This document shows positions 40,827-50,784 of a DNA stretch of 64,000 bases, piece by piece. The notes beneath the pieces were generated by a model. It was not told the origin of the DNA. It searched no databases and saw only the letters and a list, made by a program, of their open reading frames with translations. This DNA is from Prorocentrum cordatum (Eukaryota; Sar; Dinophyceae; Prorocentrales; Prorocentraceae): contig CAUYUJ010021679.1 in assembly GCA_963575745.1 (NCBI GenBank), forward strand, positions 67,501 through 131,500. Reading direction: 5' to 3'. Every line of letters starts with the position of its first letter. Within the stretch, counting starts at the first letter, position 1. A program made the translations under genes and the position numbers.

Positions 40827-40983
40827 GATGCCCCTGGTGGCCGCCTCACGCCTTTCGCAGTCGAGTCGCCACGGCGTCTGGGCGGCGAGGCCCCACGGCG
40901 GCTCCTCCGGCGCAGGTGGCGGGGCACTTGCCGGGCGGCCGCCGCGCCGACCACGACGGCGACGACAAGGACCCTCGGATAGG

Positions 40984-41024
<41 letters not shown>

Positions 41025-41138
41025 TGAAGACGCCCGCGGAGCTCATCCGGAGCTCCGCCACGCCGCGGAGCTCCTCTGCTGCGCCATCCAGGCGCAGCTG
41101 GCCCTGCAGCTTCGACACGAGCCGCTGGGCTACGCTGG
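40827..41138 (+). other. (GAC)n tract and exon-like piece
   Basis: GAC/CGA run at 40985-41025, followed in one + frame by DARGAHPELRHAAELLCCAI and QAQLALQLRHEPLGYA with G/C-rich third positions. It is cut by the MITE at 41139. Possibly an exon tail; weak. Confidence 0.25.
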
Positions 41139-41290
41139 GTCGGGCGTGTCTCTCTACAGGAGGAATGTTCAAAGATAGGCAAGCAATAGTCTGGGGACGA
41201 TTATTCGATTATATGATATGTCTGACTACGTTTGAGCATTGTTTCATTCTTTTTTCCTCCGCAATCCGCCTGTAGGAGGACATGCCCGAC
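41139..41290. mobile_element. GTCGGGC-TIR MITE, copy 3
   Basis: Ends GTCGGGCGTGTCTCTCTACAG and CTGTAGGAGGACATGCCCGAC are clearly inverted; AT-rich centre with TTCGATTATATGATATGTC. Confidence 0.75.
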
Positions 41291-42115
41291 CTAAGCTATG
41301 CCAGGCGCCAGGCTGCTTGGCTATTCTTGAGGTCGCCTGGCCGCTGCGCTGCCACACTTGTTTTCTGCCCCCTCTACTCCCCCTCTTTTCCCCTCTTCCC
41401 TTCCCGTTCCTCGCCTCAGGCGAGCGCGGGAGCGCCTCGGGGGGGGGGGCTGCTGGCTCACACCTCCCCCCGCGTGCGCCAGTCTCCTCCGCCTTCTGGC
41501 TCCCCCTTGTCCCCTCCCACCCTCTTGACTCCCCCTGCCGCTGGTTCTCGGAGCGCGCCCTGTCGCCGGCACCCCGGGCGGGCTGTCGCCCCCAGCCCGG
41601 GCGTTGGAAGAAGCGTGCTGATGGACACGCCCCGGGCCATGCGTTTTTGAACCTCCGGCAGACGCGCTGGGCCACGGCGAACTCGAGACCGAAGGCGGGT
41701 CAGAGAGAGAGTGGGGGGCCGCGCCTGAGAGCAAGGCGGGACTGGAGACCTGAGGCGGGCCGCGCCTGGGCCGCGGATTCAAGGCAGAGAGAGAGGGAGG
41801 GAAGAGGGAAGGAAAAGGGAGTAGCGAGCTGATGAAGGGGGCCAGGGGGGGATACGGGAGGGGAGGAAGAGAGGCGGAGGGGGCGGGCTCAGTTCGCATC
41901 TTCGGGGAGAGAAGGGGGAAAGGGGGGACAGGAGACAGGAGGAGAAACGGGAAGGCAGGGGGGAAAGAGAGGGAAGGAGGGAGGAGGTGGCCGGGGAGGG
42001 GAGGCAGAATGGAAAAAGAGCGACGGCAGAGGGGAAACATGGCCGGCGTCTGCGCCGCCGTGGTGGCTCGCAACGCGGAGGGATCCCATCGCGGGCAGGG
42101 ATGTATTTTCCCGTT
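41291..42115. other. Spacer, pyrimidine-rich then purine-rich
   Basis: 41370-41560 is CT-rich, 41790-42030 AG-rich with GGAGGGGAGG steps. No gene is supported. Confidence 0.45.
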
Positions 42116-42424
42116 ATTCCTCGTCCTCGTCGTCGAGTTCATGACAATTCTTCTCATAGTCATCCTCATCATTGTCGCCGTCACCGCCGTCATCATGATC
42201 ATCCCCGTCGTCATCGACGTCGTCACCGTCGTCGCCGTTACCATCATCATCTTTGTCCTCCGTCTGCCATTCCATCTGTTGCTCCTGCTGCTGCTGATTC
42301 TGACCATTTGCATTATCCTTCTCCCTTTCCTCCTGAGCCTGCTGCCACTGCTGTTTCTCTTTCATCCTCAACTTCCTTCTCCTCCTCCGCCTACTCTTCC
42401 TCCATTCCTTTCCCTTATAATCCT
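42116..42424. repeat. Degenerate CAT/CGTC and TCC/CTG tract
   Basis: Imperfect trinucleotide DNA leading into the composite repeat. Ends TTATAATCCTTATAAATAGC. Confidence 0.8.
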
Positions 42425-43260
42425 TATAAATAGCTTCTCCCTGTCGCACCCCAAGGCTGGTCGAAAGGGTGGGCTGGGCATTTCGTCTTAGACTTTCCCC
42501 ACCGCTTATGACCCTGAAGCTTGAACTATGATGAAACTCTCACTAATGGAAGGCGGGCGGGCCGTTTCCAATATGTAGCTCTCGCATGTGCGTCACGCAC
42601 ATTCGTTGTAAAAAGCTGCAAAAGATCCACGGATTGAGGGTAGGTCGTTTTCAAAATGTGGTTTTCGTTTTAGCGCCGCGCACATTCGTTGTTTGATTTG
42701 AGGCAGGTCATTTTCAAAATGTGGTTCTCGCCTTAGCGCCGCGCAAAGTCGTGGCACAAGTTTGCAAGAGCTTCAAGGATTGACGGCGGGTCGTTTTCAA
42801 AATGTGCCTCTCGCTGTAGCGCCGCGCACATTTGTAAAACAAATAAAGCAAGAGTTGCACAGATTGAGGGCGAGTATGTTTCGAAATGCGATTCTCGTTT
42901 CAGCGCCGTGCACACTCGTCTTAAATATTTGCAAGTGTTTCACGTCTAGGATGTTTTGGACAGACTCAGGATTGTAAGGGCACAACAGTTACGTTGATTC
43001 GCGGTGTTGAAGTCCAAGGAATGGTGTTCTGGCACGTTTCCGGATCGTAAGGACGCAACAGTGATGTTGATTAGTGGCGTTGGAGTCCCGAAAATAATGC
43101 TTTGGCACGCTTCAGGGTCTTCAGACAGTTGTCCCCCAACGAGGCAGTTCCTTCAGTGCACATGAACCTTTGTAGGGGCATATGACGAGGCAGCTTGGAA
43201 GAAATGCTTCTTCCAACAGCGCTGAATATTCTTGGGTTTACACTGGTCCTCCTCATCCTC
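42425..43260 (+). repeat. Composite 83/73-bp dispersed repeat, block E
   Basis: Leader CTCCCTGTCGCACCCC (about 42437), five or six 83-bp-type units (42540-42960, some shortened), 73-bp units (about 42960-43110; marks GTGTTCTGG at 43025 and ATGCTTTGG at 43097), then the terminal block ending in CTTGGGTTTACACTGGTCC (about 43229-43247). Confidence 0.8.
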
Positions 43261-43465
43261 CTCCTCCTCATCCTCATCCTCATCCTCCTCCTCCTCCCCC
43301 TCCGCCTCCTCCTCCTCCTCCTCATCATCCTTCTCCTCCTCCTCCCCCTCCTCCATCTCCTCCTCCTCCTCCTCCTCCTCTTCCTCCTCTTCATCCTCAT
43401 TGTCCTCCTCCTCCTCCCCCTCCTCCCCCTCCTCCTCTTCCTCCTCCTCCTCATTGTCCTCCTGC
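43248..43465. repeat. (TCC)n tract
   Basis: TCC/TCATCC tract that follows the GTTTACACTGGTCC end of block E, the same arrangement as at 45620 and 46640. Confidence 0.93.
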
Positions 43466-44524
43466 CCTTGTCGCAGGCAGGAAGCCCCGCCGCACTGCGC
43501 CCCGCAGCTCGGGCGCGCCGGAAGCGGACCCCGCGCGCAGAACGGTGACCCGACCTGAAGCGGCGGGACCATCAGATTCCTCTCGCTTCGCGGGGGGCAC
43601 GTCCGGACCACGTACAGCCCAGCCGTTCTGAGGCCTCATACGGGCCTCTGGGAGCCTCTAGGGGGCCTCTGGGGGCCTCCAGGGCGCGAAACATAGTTCG
43701 GAGAGCCCGCGCGGGGGATTCGTCCAAGCCTCATGTGGCCTCGAGCGGCGCCTCGGTGACCCGACCTGAATCGGCGGGACCATCAGAGTCATCGGGTTAC
43801 GCCATACCGCCGACCCCGTAGGGCCCGTGGATGCCAAGACCATACGTGATCACAGGAAGTCGATGAACGTGTTGCTACTATTATCCCTTTCCTCCTCTTC
43901 TTCCCCCTCCTCTTCCTCCTACACGCCGTAGACCCTCAGAAGTCAGCGGACTCGGAGCCGCGGTCACGCCCGCGTCTGCGGCGCGCCGAAGAAGGGAAGG
44001 CGCGACGGGGCGGGACCCACCCCCTGGCCAGAAGCCGCTGAGACCCCCTCCTGGTGTCCATCCTGGCAAGGCCTTTTCTCGGGGGCCCCCAGACGGTGTG
44101 GTGACCACACCGCGTGATGAGTCAGGGGGGATTCGGGATCGAAGTCCGAGGTTTTCGGACGTGTCCACTGATTCCTGGTGGCTTTCTGACCTCGGGATGC
44201 GCTCCAGCAGCTGCGCCTCGCCGAGAGCGATCCGTGGGTGCCCGGATCGTCCCGAATGGCCGCCGGAGACTCGAGTTCTGGCCCAGAAACAAGCCATGCG
44301 GAGGAGGGCCGGGGTGGTCAGTCAGTAGAGAGTCGGGGTCACCGCAAGGTTTTGAGATTCGGGTCGTTCTCTGAGGACGTCTCGGGCGACCAGGGCCTGC
44401 AGGGTCCCAAGGGCCGTGGGGTGGCGGGCCGCGCGGTGAGGCCTCTTTGGGATGTCGAGGTCGCCGCGCCGCGGTCCGTCGCCGCGCTGTTTTCGGGCCC
44501 CCGCTTTCGTGTTGCGTCCCAGTC
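43466..44524. other. Spacer with repeats
   Basis: 43630-43700 has GGGGGCCTCTGGGGGCCTCC steps. GTGACCCGACCTGAA...CGGCGGGACCATCAGA occurs at 43545 and 43757. 44200-44280 is the dispersed repeat seen at 5990-6120 and about 54941-55005. 44100-44520 is open in + frames, but no product is recognised. Confidence 0.4.
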
Positions 44525-44531
44525 GTGGACC

Positions 44532-44703
44532 CAAGGGCTCCCACGAGGGCGCGAAGTTATTCGCGCTTCGCGCTTCGCGGTCCTCGCTCCTTCTCCTCCT
44601 CCTCCTCGTCCTCCTCTTCTCCCTTTGGGGGGGCGGCGCGAGAGCGCGAAGTTATTCGCGCTTCGCGCTTCGCGCAGCGCGAAGCGCGAACTTAGGAGCC
44701 CTT
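44532..44703. mobile_element. Palindromic GCGAAG element, copy 2
   Basis: 172 bp, same ends and double GCGCGAAGTTATTCGCG core as 10553-10723. Flanked by GTGGACC at 44525-44531 and 44704-44710, read as a 7-bp target duplication. Confidence 0.85.
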
Positions 44704-44710
44704 GTGGACC

Positions 44711-45198
44711 TCCCCCCCGGAAGGCCCAGAGGCCTGCTCGACAATTGTGGCAGTGCGTGTTGGTGTTCTTTTTTCGCGGCAACGAAAGAACAGGCAACGC
44801 CCAAACCCCAGAGGCCAGACGTTCCCCCCCTCCCCCATCCGCCTTCTGCGCGCCGCCCGACCTGGTCGCTCGCCCAGGGCTGCGAAGGCCAGGTCCGCCC
44901 TGGCGCGTCTTCTGATCCTCCACCTCGCTGCTGCCTCCTCCCCCTCCCCTCTTCCTCCTCCTCCTCCTACTCCTCCTCCTTCTTTCCCTCCCTCCTCCTG
45001 CCTACTCCTCCGCCGCTCCTTCCTCTCTCCTCCTCCTCCTCCCCCTCCCCTCCTCCTCCTCTTCGTCCTCCCCTCCTCCTCTCCTCCCTCCCCCTCTCCT
45101 CCTCCTCCTCTCCTCCTCTCCTCGTCCTCCTCCTCCTCCTCCTTTAGTTTTCTCTTCTCCCTCCCTTTCCTCTTCCTCCTCCTCGTCATCCTCCTCCA

Positions 45199-45229
<31 letters not shown>

Positions 45230-45279
45230 CTCTTCCTCCTCCTTCTCCTCCTCGTCCCCCTCCATTCCTTCTACTTATA
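44711..45279. other. Spacer and CT-rich tract
   Basis: 44711-44935 GC-rich without a supported frame; 44936-45262 mostly CTCC/TCC. Confidence 0.6.
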
Positions 45280-45620
45280 GATACATCCTCCCTGTCGCAC
45301 CCCGAGGCCAGTTTTAGGGCGGGCCAGGCGTTTCGCCTGAGACTTCCCCACCATTTGTGGCCGTGAAGCTTGAGAATTGACAACAGTTTCACAGATGGAA
45401 GGCGGGTCGTTTTCAAAACGTGGCTGTCGCCTCAGCGCCGCGCATACTCGTTTTTCAAAAAATGCAAGAGCCTCACGGATTGAGGGCGTGTCGTTTCCAA
45501 AATGTGGCTCTCGCCTTAGCGCCGCGCACATTCTTTTTCAAAAATTGCAAGAGCTTCACGGTTGGCGCTGTAGCGCCGCGCACATTCTTTTTCAAAATTT
45601 GATTGTTGGGTTTACACTGG
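45280..45620 (+). repeat. Composite repeat, short block F
   Basis: Leader CTCCCTGTCGCACCCCGAGG (about 45286) and three 83-bp-type units (the last shortened), then a direct jump into GGGTTTACACTGGTCC. The 73-bp units and terminal block are deleted. Confidence 0.75.
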
Positions 45621-45714
45621 TCCTCCTCCTCCTCCTTGTCCTCCGCCTCCTCCTCCTCCTCTTCCTCCTCCTCCTCCTCCTCCTCCTCCTCTTCCTCCTC
45701 CTCCATTCCTTCTC
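45621..45714. repeat. (TCC)n tract
   Basis: Follows the TTTACACTGGTCC end of block F and precedes the leader of block G. Confidence 0.93.
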
Positions 45715-46640
45715 CTTATAGATAACTCCTCCCTGTCGCACCCCGAGGCCAGTTTTGTGGGCGGGCCGGGCGTTTCGCCTGAGACTTCCTCACCATGTAT
45801 GACTCTGAAGCTTAGAAAATAAAGCAGATTTACATATACTTGTTCTTTTGGTCGCGGCCGCGAGCGAAAGCGCAGGCGGCGCACAGGGAGTTTTACAGAT
45901 ACAGGGCGGGTCGTTTTTCAAATGTGGCTCTCGCCTTAGCGCCGCGCACTTTCCCTTTAAACATTTGCAAGAGGTTCACGGATTGAGGGAGGATCGTTTT
46001 CAAAATGTGGTTCTCGCTTTAGCGCCGCGCACATTCGTTTTGAGAATTCAGAAGAGCTTCACGGATTGAGGGCGGGTGGTTTTCAAAATATGGTTTTCGC
46101 TTTAGCGCCGCGCACACTCATTTTGAACATTTGCAAGAGTTTTACGGATTGAGGGCGGGTGGCTTGCAAAATGTGGTTCTCGCCTTAGCGCCGCGCACAT
46201 TCGCTTTAAGATATTGCAAGAGTTTCACGGATTGAGGGCGGGTCGTTTTCAAAGTGTGGTTCTCGCCTTAGCGCCGCGCACATTCGCTTTCAAAAGCTGC
46301 AAGAGCTTCACGGATTCCCATAATCAGCGTACCCGAAATGGTGTTTTGGAAGATTTAGGATTATGTGGGTGCAACACTTATGTTTAATCGCGGTGTTACA
46401 ATCCCAAAAATGGCGCTCTGGCACGATTCCGAATCGTCAAGACGCAGCAGTCAGGTTGACACGTGGCGTTGAGATCCCGAGAACAATGTATTGGCATGCT
46501 TCAGGATCTTCAAACGGTTGTCTTCCAACGAGGCACTTTCCTCACTGGAAATGAACCTTTGTGGGGGCCTATGAAGAGGGACTTTGGAGGGAGGGTTAAT
46601 TCCAACCTCGTTGATGACTCGTGGTTTTACACTGGTCCTC
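45715..46640 (+). repeat. Composite 83/73-bp dispersed repeat, block G
   Basis: Best copy. Leader CTCCCTGTCGCACCCC (about 45731); an insertion or variant at 45820-45890 (TCGCGGCCGCGAGCG); 83-bp units with GCGCCGCGCA at 45939, 46022, 46105, 46188 and 46271, an exact 83-bp period; 73-bp-type units 46310-46500; terminal block with CCAACGAGGCAC (about 46525) and GATGACTCGTGGTTTTACAC (about 46613). Confidence 0.88.
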
Positions 46641-46649
46641 TTCCTCCTC

Positions 46650-46680
<31 letters not shown>

Positions 46681-46984
46681 GTCCCCCAGGGCCCATTCCG
46701 ATCCGATCGCTCCGATCCGAGATCGATTTCAGCCATCCCGATCCGTTCAGTGTCCGATATCCGGCGGTCCGATACGGCCCGACGTTCTTGGCTCGGCCGA
46801 TCCGGTTCGATCTCGATTCCGTGCCGATGCGGCCAGATCCGGCGCGCATTCCGATTCGATCCGAGTTGCCGATTCGGTGCCGATTGGGCCTTCCTCGTCG
46901 TGCCTTCGCATTCTTCTTAAGCGTGCCCGTAAGTTCATAAGTCTATGAAGTTGTCTTTGGTATATCCCCTTGCATCCACATTTC
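46641..46984. repeat. (TCC)n and CCGATCCGATTCGA repeat
   Basis: TCC run at 46643-46672, then 46690-46880 with recurrent CCGATCCGA, GATTCGAT and GTGCCGATGCGGCC, shared with 55960-56155 and, in part, 15480-15540. Non-coding dispersed repeat. Confidence 0.6.
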
Positions 46985-48190
46985 CGAGAGAGCGTGTTCC
47001 ACCGCTGCTGGCGGAAAACCGGGGGGGGTCACTGGGGGTTCCTAACCCGTCCCCCCCTCTCCTCGAAAACCGGGGGGGGTCGCTACCGGTTCGAACCCCT
47101 CCCCCCCACCCGCCGTCCATCGGTTCGAAATTGGGGGGGGTCATTACCGGTTCGAATCGCCCCCCCCCCCCCTCGCCGCCAGCAAACGATTCCCGCTCCT
47201 CGGGACAGTTGGACAATGTTGGGGATGCTGGGACAGTGGTGGGAACGGTGGTGGTGAGGACAGTGGTGCGTGGACAGTGGGACAGTGGTACGGGCAGTGG
47301 TGGGGACGGTGGTGGTGGTGGGGACTGAGGTGAGGGGGACAGCGGGACAGTGGTGGGGACAGTGGGACAGTGGTGGGGACGGTAGTGGTGGGGACAGTGG
47401 TGAAGGCGGTGGTGAGGACAGTGGTGGGACAGTAGTGCAGTGGGGCAAGTGGTGGGGACAGTGGGGACAGTGGGACAGTGATGGGGACAGTGGGGACGGT
47501 GGGACAGCACAGTGGGACAGCGGCGGGGACAGAGGGACAGTGGTGGGAACAGTGGGGACAGTGGGACAGTGGTGGGGACCGTGGGGAAAGTGGGGAGACT
47601 GGGACCGTGGTGGGAACAGTGGCGGGGACAGTGGGGACAGTGAGACACTGGTGGGGGCACTGGTGGGGACAGTGGGGACGGTGGTGGGAACAGTGGGGAC
47701 AGTGGTGGTGAGGACAGTGGTGCTGGGGACAGCAGTGGGGGATGTGGTGCGGACGGTGGTAGGGACCCAGAGTTGTTTGCTGGCGGTGAGTGCGGGGGGG
47801 GGTGGGGGGAGGGGTTCGAACTGGTAGTGACCCCCCTCCGTTTTCGAGGGGGGGGGGGTTCGAACCGGTAGTGACCCCCCCCCCCGTTTTCGAGGGGGGG
47901 GGGTTCGAACCGGGGTTCGAACCGGTAGTGATCCCCCCCTTGTTTTCTGGAGGGGGGGGGTTCGAACCGGTAGTGACCCCTCTCTGGTTTTCTGGGGAGG
48001 AGTTCGAACCCGCAGTGACCCCCTTCGGTTTTCCGGAGGGGGGGGGGGTCGAACCGGTAGTGATCCCCCCCGGTTTTTTGGAGGGGGGGGGGTTAGGGGA
48101 GGGGGGGGTTTTGCCGAGGGAAAGGGGGGGAGGTCAGCAGGGGGGGGGGGGGTTCGGAGGGGGGGGAACCCCGGGTTCCGGAGGAAGATG
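46985..48190. repeat. 1.2-kb foldback with GGTTCGAACC arms and GGACAGTGG minisatellite core
   Basis: Left arm (46985-47195) and right arm (47770-48190) are inverted: CTCGCCGCCAGCAAAC on the left, GTTTGCTGGCGGTGAG on the right, and several GTTTTCGAGGGGGG / CCGGTTCGAACC steps each. The core (47200-47765) is a GGGGACAGTGGGACAGTGGT-type minisatellite of about 18-21 bp. Poly-G and poly-C runs are strikingly strand-separated between the arms. Confidence 0.8.
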
Positions 48191-48824
48191 GGGGAAATTT
48201 TCCACAGTAAAGCGGCGGTGGATCACGCTACCTCATCCTCCGCTTCCTGCTCCCACGCATCCGCCTGGCACGTCCTTTGATGGCTGCTTGCCGTCTTCTG
48301 GCTGCTGTCAGCTGGCCCCGCTCGCTAGTTTCATTATTATGCCGTTGTGGTTCCCATGGCTGATGTGAATACACCCCTGCGCGTGTCCAAGAGATGGTGC
48401 CGGCAGGCTGGGCCCTCTGTTTGCTACATCAGCGGCAGGAGCACTGTACTTCTGGGTTGGACTGTGTGCTGCGCACGCCCCACTACAGCCCAGCACAGCG
48501 GGACCTGGAGCCCAGAGGACTCGTTCAGAAATATGGAGGTCCTGGCCGCCACGTCTTAGTTCGAAATTGTTTACGCGCAGTGGTGTATGGATGTTCCGAT
48601 GTTTTACGCGCGGTGGATCTACTGGTGAAGCCCGTTGCCATCGAATTCGCAGCGCGTGGACTGACCAGCTCGCGACACAGTTCCATGATTACCAGCTGGC
48701 GGATCGAAAAAAACACAAGGGAGGATGAGGAGAACGATCAGGAGAAGCGTCACGAGACCGTGATGATGAAAAGAAGTAGCCGTAGTCATATGAACCATGC
48801 GCGCAAGAAGGGGGTAATGATGGA
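48191..48824 (+). other. Hypothetical open frame of unknown status
   Basis: From ATG at 48394 a frame of about 140 codons (MVPAGWALCLLHQRQEHC..., LRAVVYGCSDVLRAVDLLV) continues into the following GGA tract as poly-Glu. Codon bias is weak and no family is recognised. Probably chance. Confidence 0.15.
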
Positions 48825-49264
48825 AGGGGAGGAGGAGGAGGAGGAGGAGGAGGAGGAGGAGGAGGAGGAGGAGGTGGAGGAGGGAGGAGGGAGGCCGCGG
48901 AGGAGGAGACGACTACGGCGACGAGGCAGGGGGCAACTGGAGGGACTGGGAGGAAGGGGAGGAAGAGGAGGAGGAGGATAAGAAGAAGAATCGGAAAAAT
49001 ATATGAGAGGCAGAGGGGGCGGGGAGAAGGAGAAGGAGCAGAAGAAGGTGGAGGAGGAGGAGCAAAAAGAGGAGGGGGAGGCGAAGTGGGCGAGAGGGAG
49101 GACGGGCAAAAATAGGACGGGGGAGGAGGACTCGAATGGGATGGACCCTATCGCAACGCGATGCGAAAGCAAGCGGCAACGCCGTATCAAAAACGATTCG
49201 GCAAGCCTTCGCTGACACGGCAAATCCTTGGGCGAATGCCCATCTCTGAGACGCTGGATATGCC
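48825..49264. repeat. (GGA)n tract and purine-rich DNA
   Basis: GGA run 48828-48885, then purine-rich sequence to about 49130. Confidence 0.9.
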
Positions 49265-49585
49265 TTACCAAGACATGTAGGAGTGAGGAGGGCATTGCAT
49301 GGCTTGGCTCCAGGGGCCCGTACCCAGTGGGACGGCCGCCATCGCCTCCAGAGTGGCGCGCAAGAGGCGCTTCCGACCCTGCCTTGCACCCTCTTCCAGC
49401 TGCGTGAGCCGGGCTCGGGCGCGCTCCTCCCTTCGAAGAAGCTTGGCCGCGTGACCAGCCATATCCTCAGCACCTTTCTTGGCCACAGACATCCACAAGG
49501 GCAATGAGGAACGCGAGATCTGCTCTGGGCCGAGGTGGGAGGAGACCTGCAAGACAGTCACATGTGACACGTCACGCCGCGCCAC
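49265..49585 (-). pseudogene. Coiled-coil coding fragment, perhaps LINE ORF1
   Basis: - strand frame with GAEDMAGHAAKLLRREERAR and RLTQLEEGARQGRKRLLRAT, a charged helix of the kind found in LINE ORF1. No finger motif nearby; borders are arbitrary. Confidence 0.3.
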
Positions 49586-49643
49586 GGCTGAACCGATGAG
49601 CTTCAGAACGCCTGCGTTGGCCTCCCCGTGCGGTGGGGAACGT

Positions 49644-49769
49644 CTGGGGTGACGTTAACCCGGCCGGCGTTTTTTTAGATTTGGCCTATTTCGAGTTCGA
49701 GCCTTCATCCAATGGGTGCGGTGGGGGAAAAAAAAAACAAACAACAAAAAAAAAAAAAAAAAAAAAAAA
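49644..49769 (+). mobile_element. Poly-A retroposon (SINE-like) with 13-bp target duplication
   Basis: 126 bp between two identical CGGTGGGGAACGT copies (49631-49643 and 49770-49782). Body of about 84 bp with TTCGAGTTCGAGCC (similar to a pol III B box) near 49687-49703, then A10-CAAACAAC-A28. Poly-A plus a 13-bp duplication indicates LINE-driven retroposition. Inserted at the edge of a CGGTCGG-type foldback. Confidence 0.8.
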
Positions 49770-49990
49770 CGGTGGGGAACGTTTGGATAGCGTGTCGCTC
49801 TTCTGGCCCACCACGCTGCAGCGCGGCACGCTGTCCACTTCGCGGTCCCGAGGCGTCAACGTCCCGAGCTCTCGCAGGCCTCCCGCCCTGCGGTGCGGAG
49901 CGGCACGCTATCCACTCGCAGGGCATATAGCGTGCCGCGGGGGCCGCCGGGGCGACGCGCGATGCAAAAGTTCCTGATGGCAAGAGCCTC
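49770..49990. mobile_element. CGGTCGG foldback family, copy 2
   Basis: Contains GGATAGCGTGTCGCTC, TTCGCGGTCCCGAGGCGTCA and CACTCGCAGGGCATATAGCG, the order shared with the other three copies. Confidence 0.6.
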
Positions 49991-50036
49991 AAACCGAATC
50001 TGAAACCATCCGTCCACGACGGCGCAAATTGTGAAG

Positions 50037-50193
50037 TCGGGCCTGTCCTCTACAGGGGGAATATTCAAACATTGCCCAAAAATAGCCTGGGGACGATGTT
50101 TCGACTACGTTTTTTGACAATTCTTTTGAACGTCTCTGAGGCATGTTTCAGTTGTCGTCCAAAATCCCCCCTGCATAGGGGGACAGGCCCGAC
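50037..50193. mobile_element. GTCGGGC-TIR MITE, copy 4
   Basis: Best-preserved ends: GTCGGGCCTGTCCTCTACAG and CTGCATAGGGGGACAGGCCC-GAC. AT-rich centre with TTTTTTGACAATTC. Confidence 0.8.
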
Positions 50194-50784
50194 CTGATGC
50201 TGAGGCCCCAGGCGAACGCTGAGGCCCCAGCGGTGAACTTTTCAGGGCCCGCAGGCGCCCCGAGAGAGCCTCCCGCCGGCCGCCGCCTGCTCGGGCCCTC
50301 CGCCGCCTCCGCCGCCCGCTCGCCGCGCGCCGGGCTCGCGGCGAGGGGCGGCTCGGGGACCCGCTGCCGGCAGCTGGGATGCCCGCGGGGCCTTCGGGGG
50401 CCTGGCCGATGTCCCGAGCTGCGGTCTGGAATTCTCGGGGGCGGAAAAGAGGGGGGTGATGACTAGGGGGGGGTGGATATCATGGCGAGGGCCATGATAT
50501 TTCCCGAGATTTCATGGCGCCTCTTCTTACTTCATTACGTCCCTGGCCCCCCCGCTGGGCCGCGCACATGCCGCCGGTCATGATTTGCACCCCCCCGTCT
50601 TGGACACCCCCCTTTTGGCCGCTCCCGAAATTCGTGGTTGTCGCCGAGCGCGCTCCACCACTCCCAGGGTGCCTGCTTCGCAAGCGTCCGAAAAAACAAG
50701 CCGGGTCTTCCTCTGTGTGATATGTCGTGAGTCCCCCGCGGCGGCTCCAGGCAATTTGCGATCAGTGGATTTGCGAGCAGTGGA
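50194..50784. other. GC-rich spacer
   Basis: 50210-50420 very GC-rich; 50460-50520 has an inverted CATGGCGAGGGCCATGATAT. No gene. Confidence 0.4.

Noticed and set aside
45370-46310. 83-bp arrays as a CRISPR array
   Set aside because: There is no alternation of short conserved repeat and unique spacer; the whole 83-bp unit is repeated, and the genome is eukaryotic.
47080-47110. tRNA gene suggested by GGTTCGAACCCC
   Set aside because: No acceptor, D or anticodon stems around it; the motif is a repeated palindrome of the foldback arms.
48394-48981. Basic/acidic protein starting at 48394
   Set aside because: Weak codon bias, unknown family, and the frame only extends because it enters a GGA tract; listed as hypothetical at low confidence.
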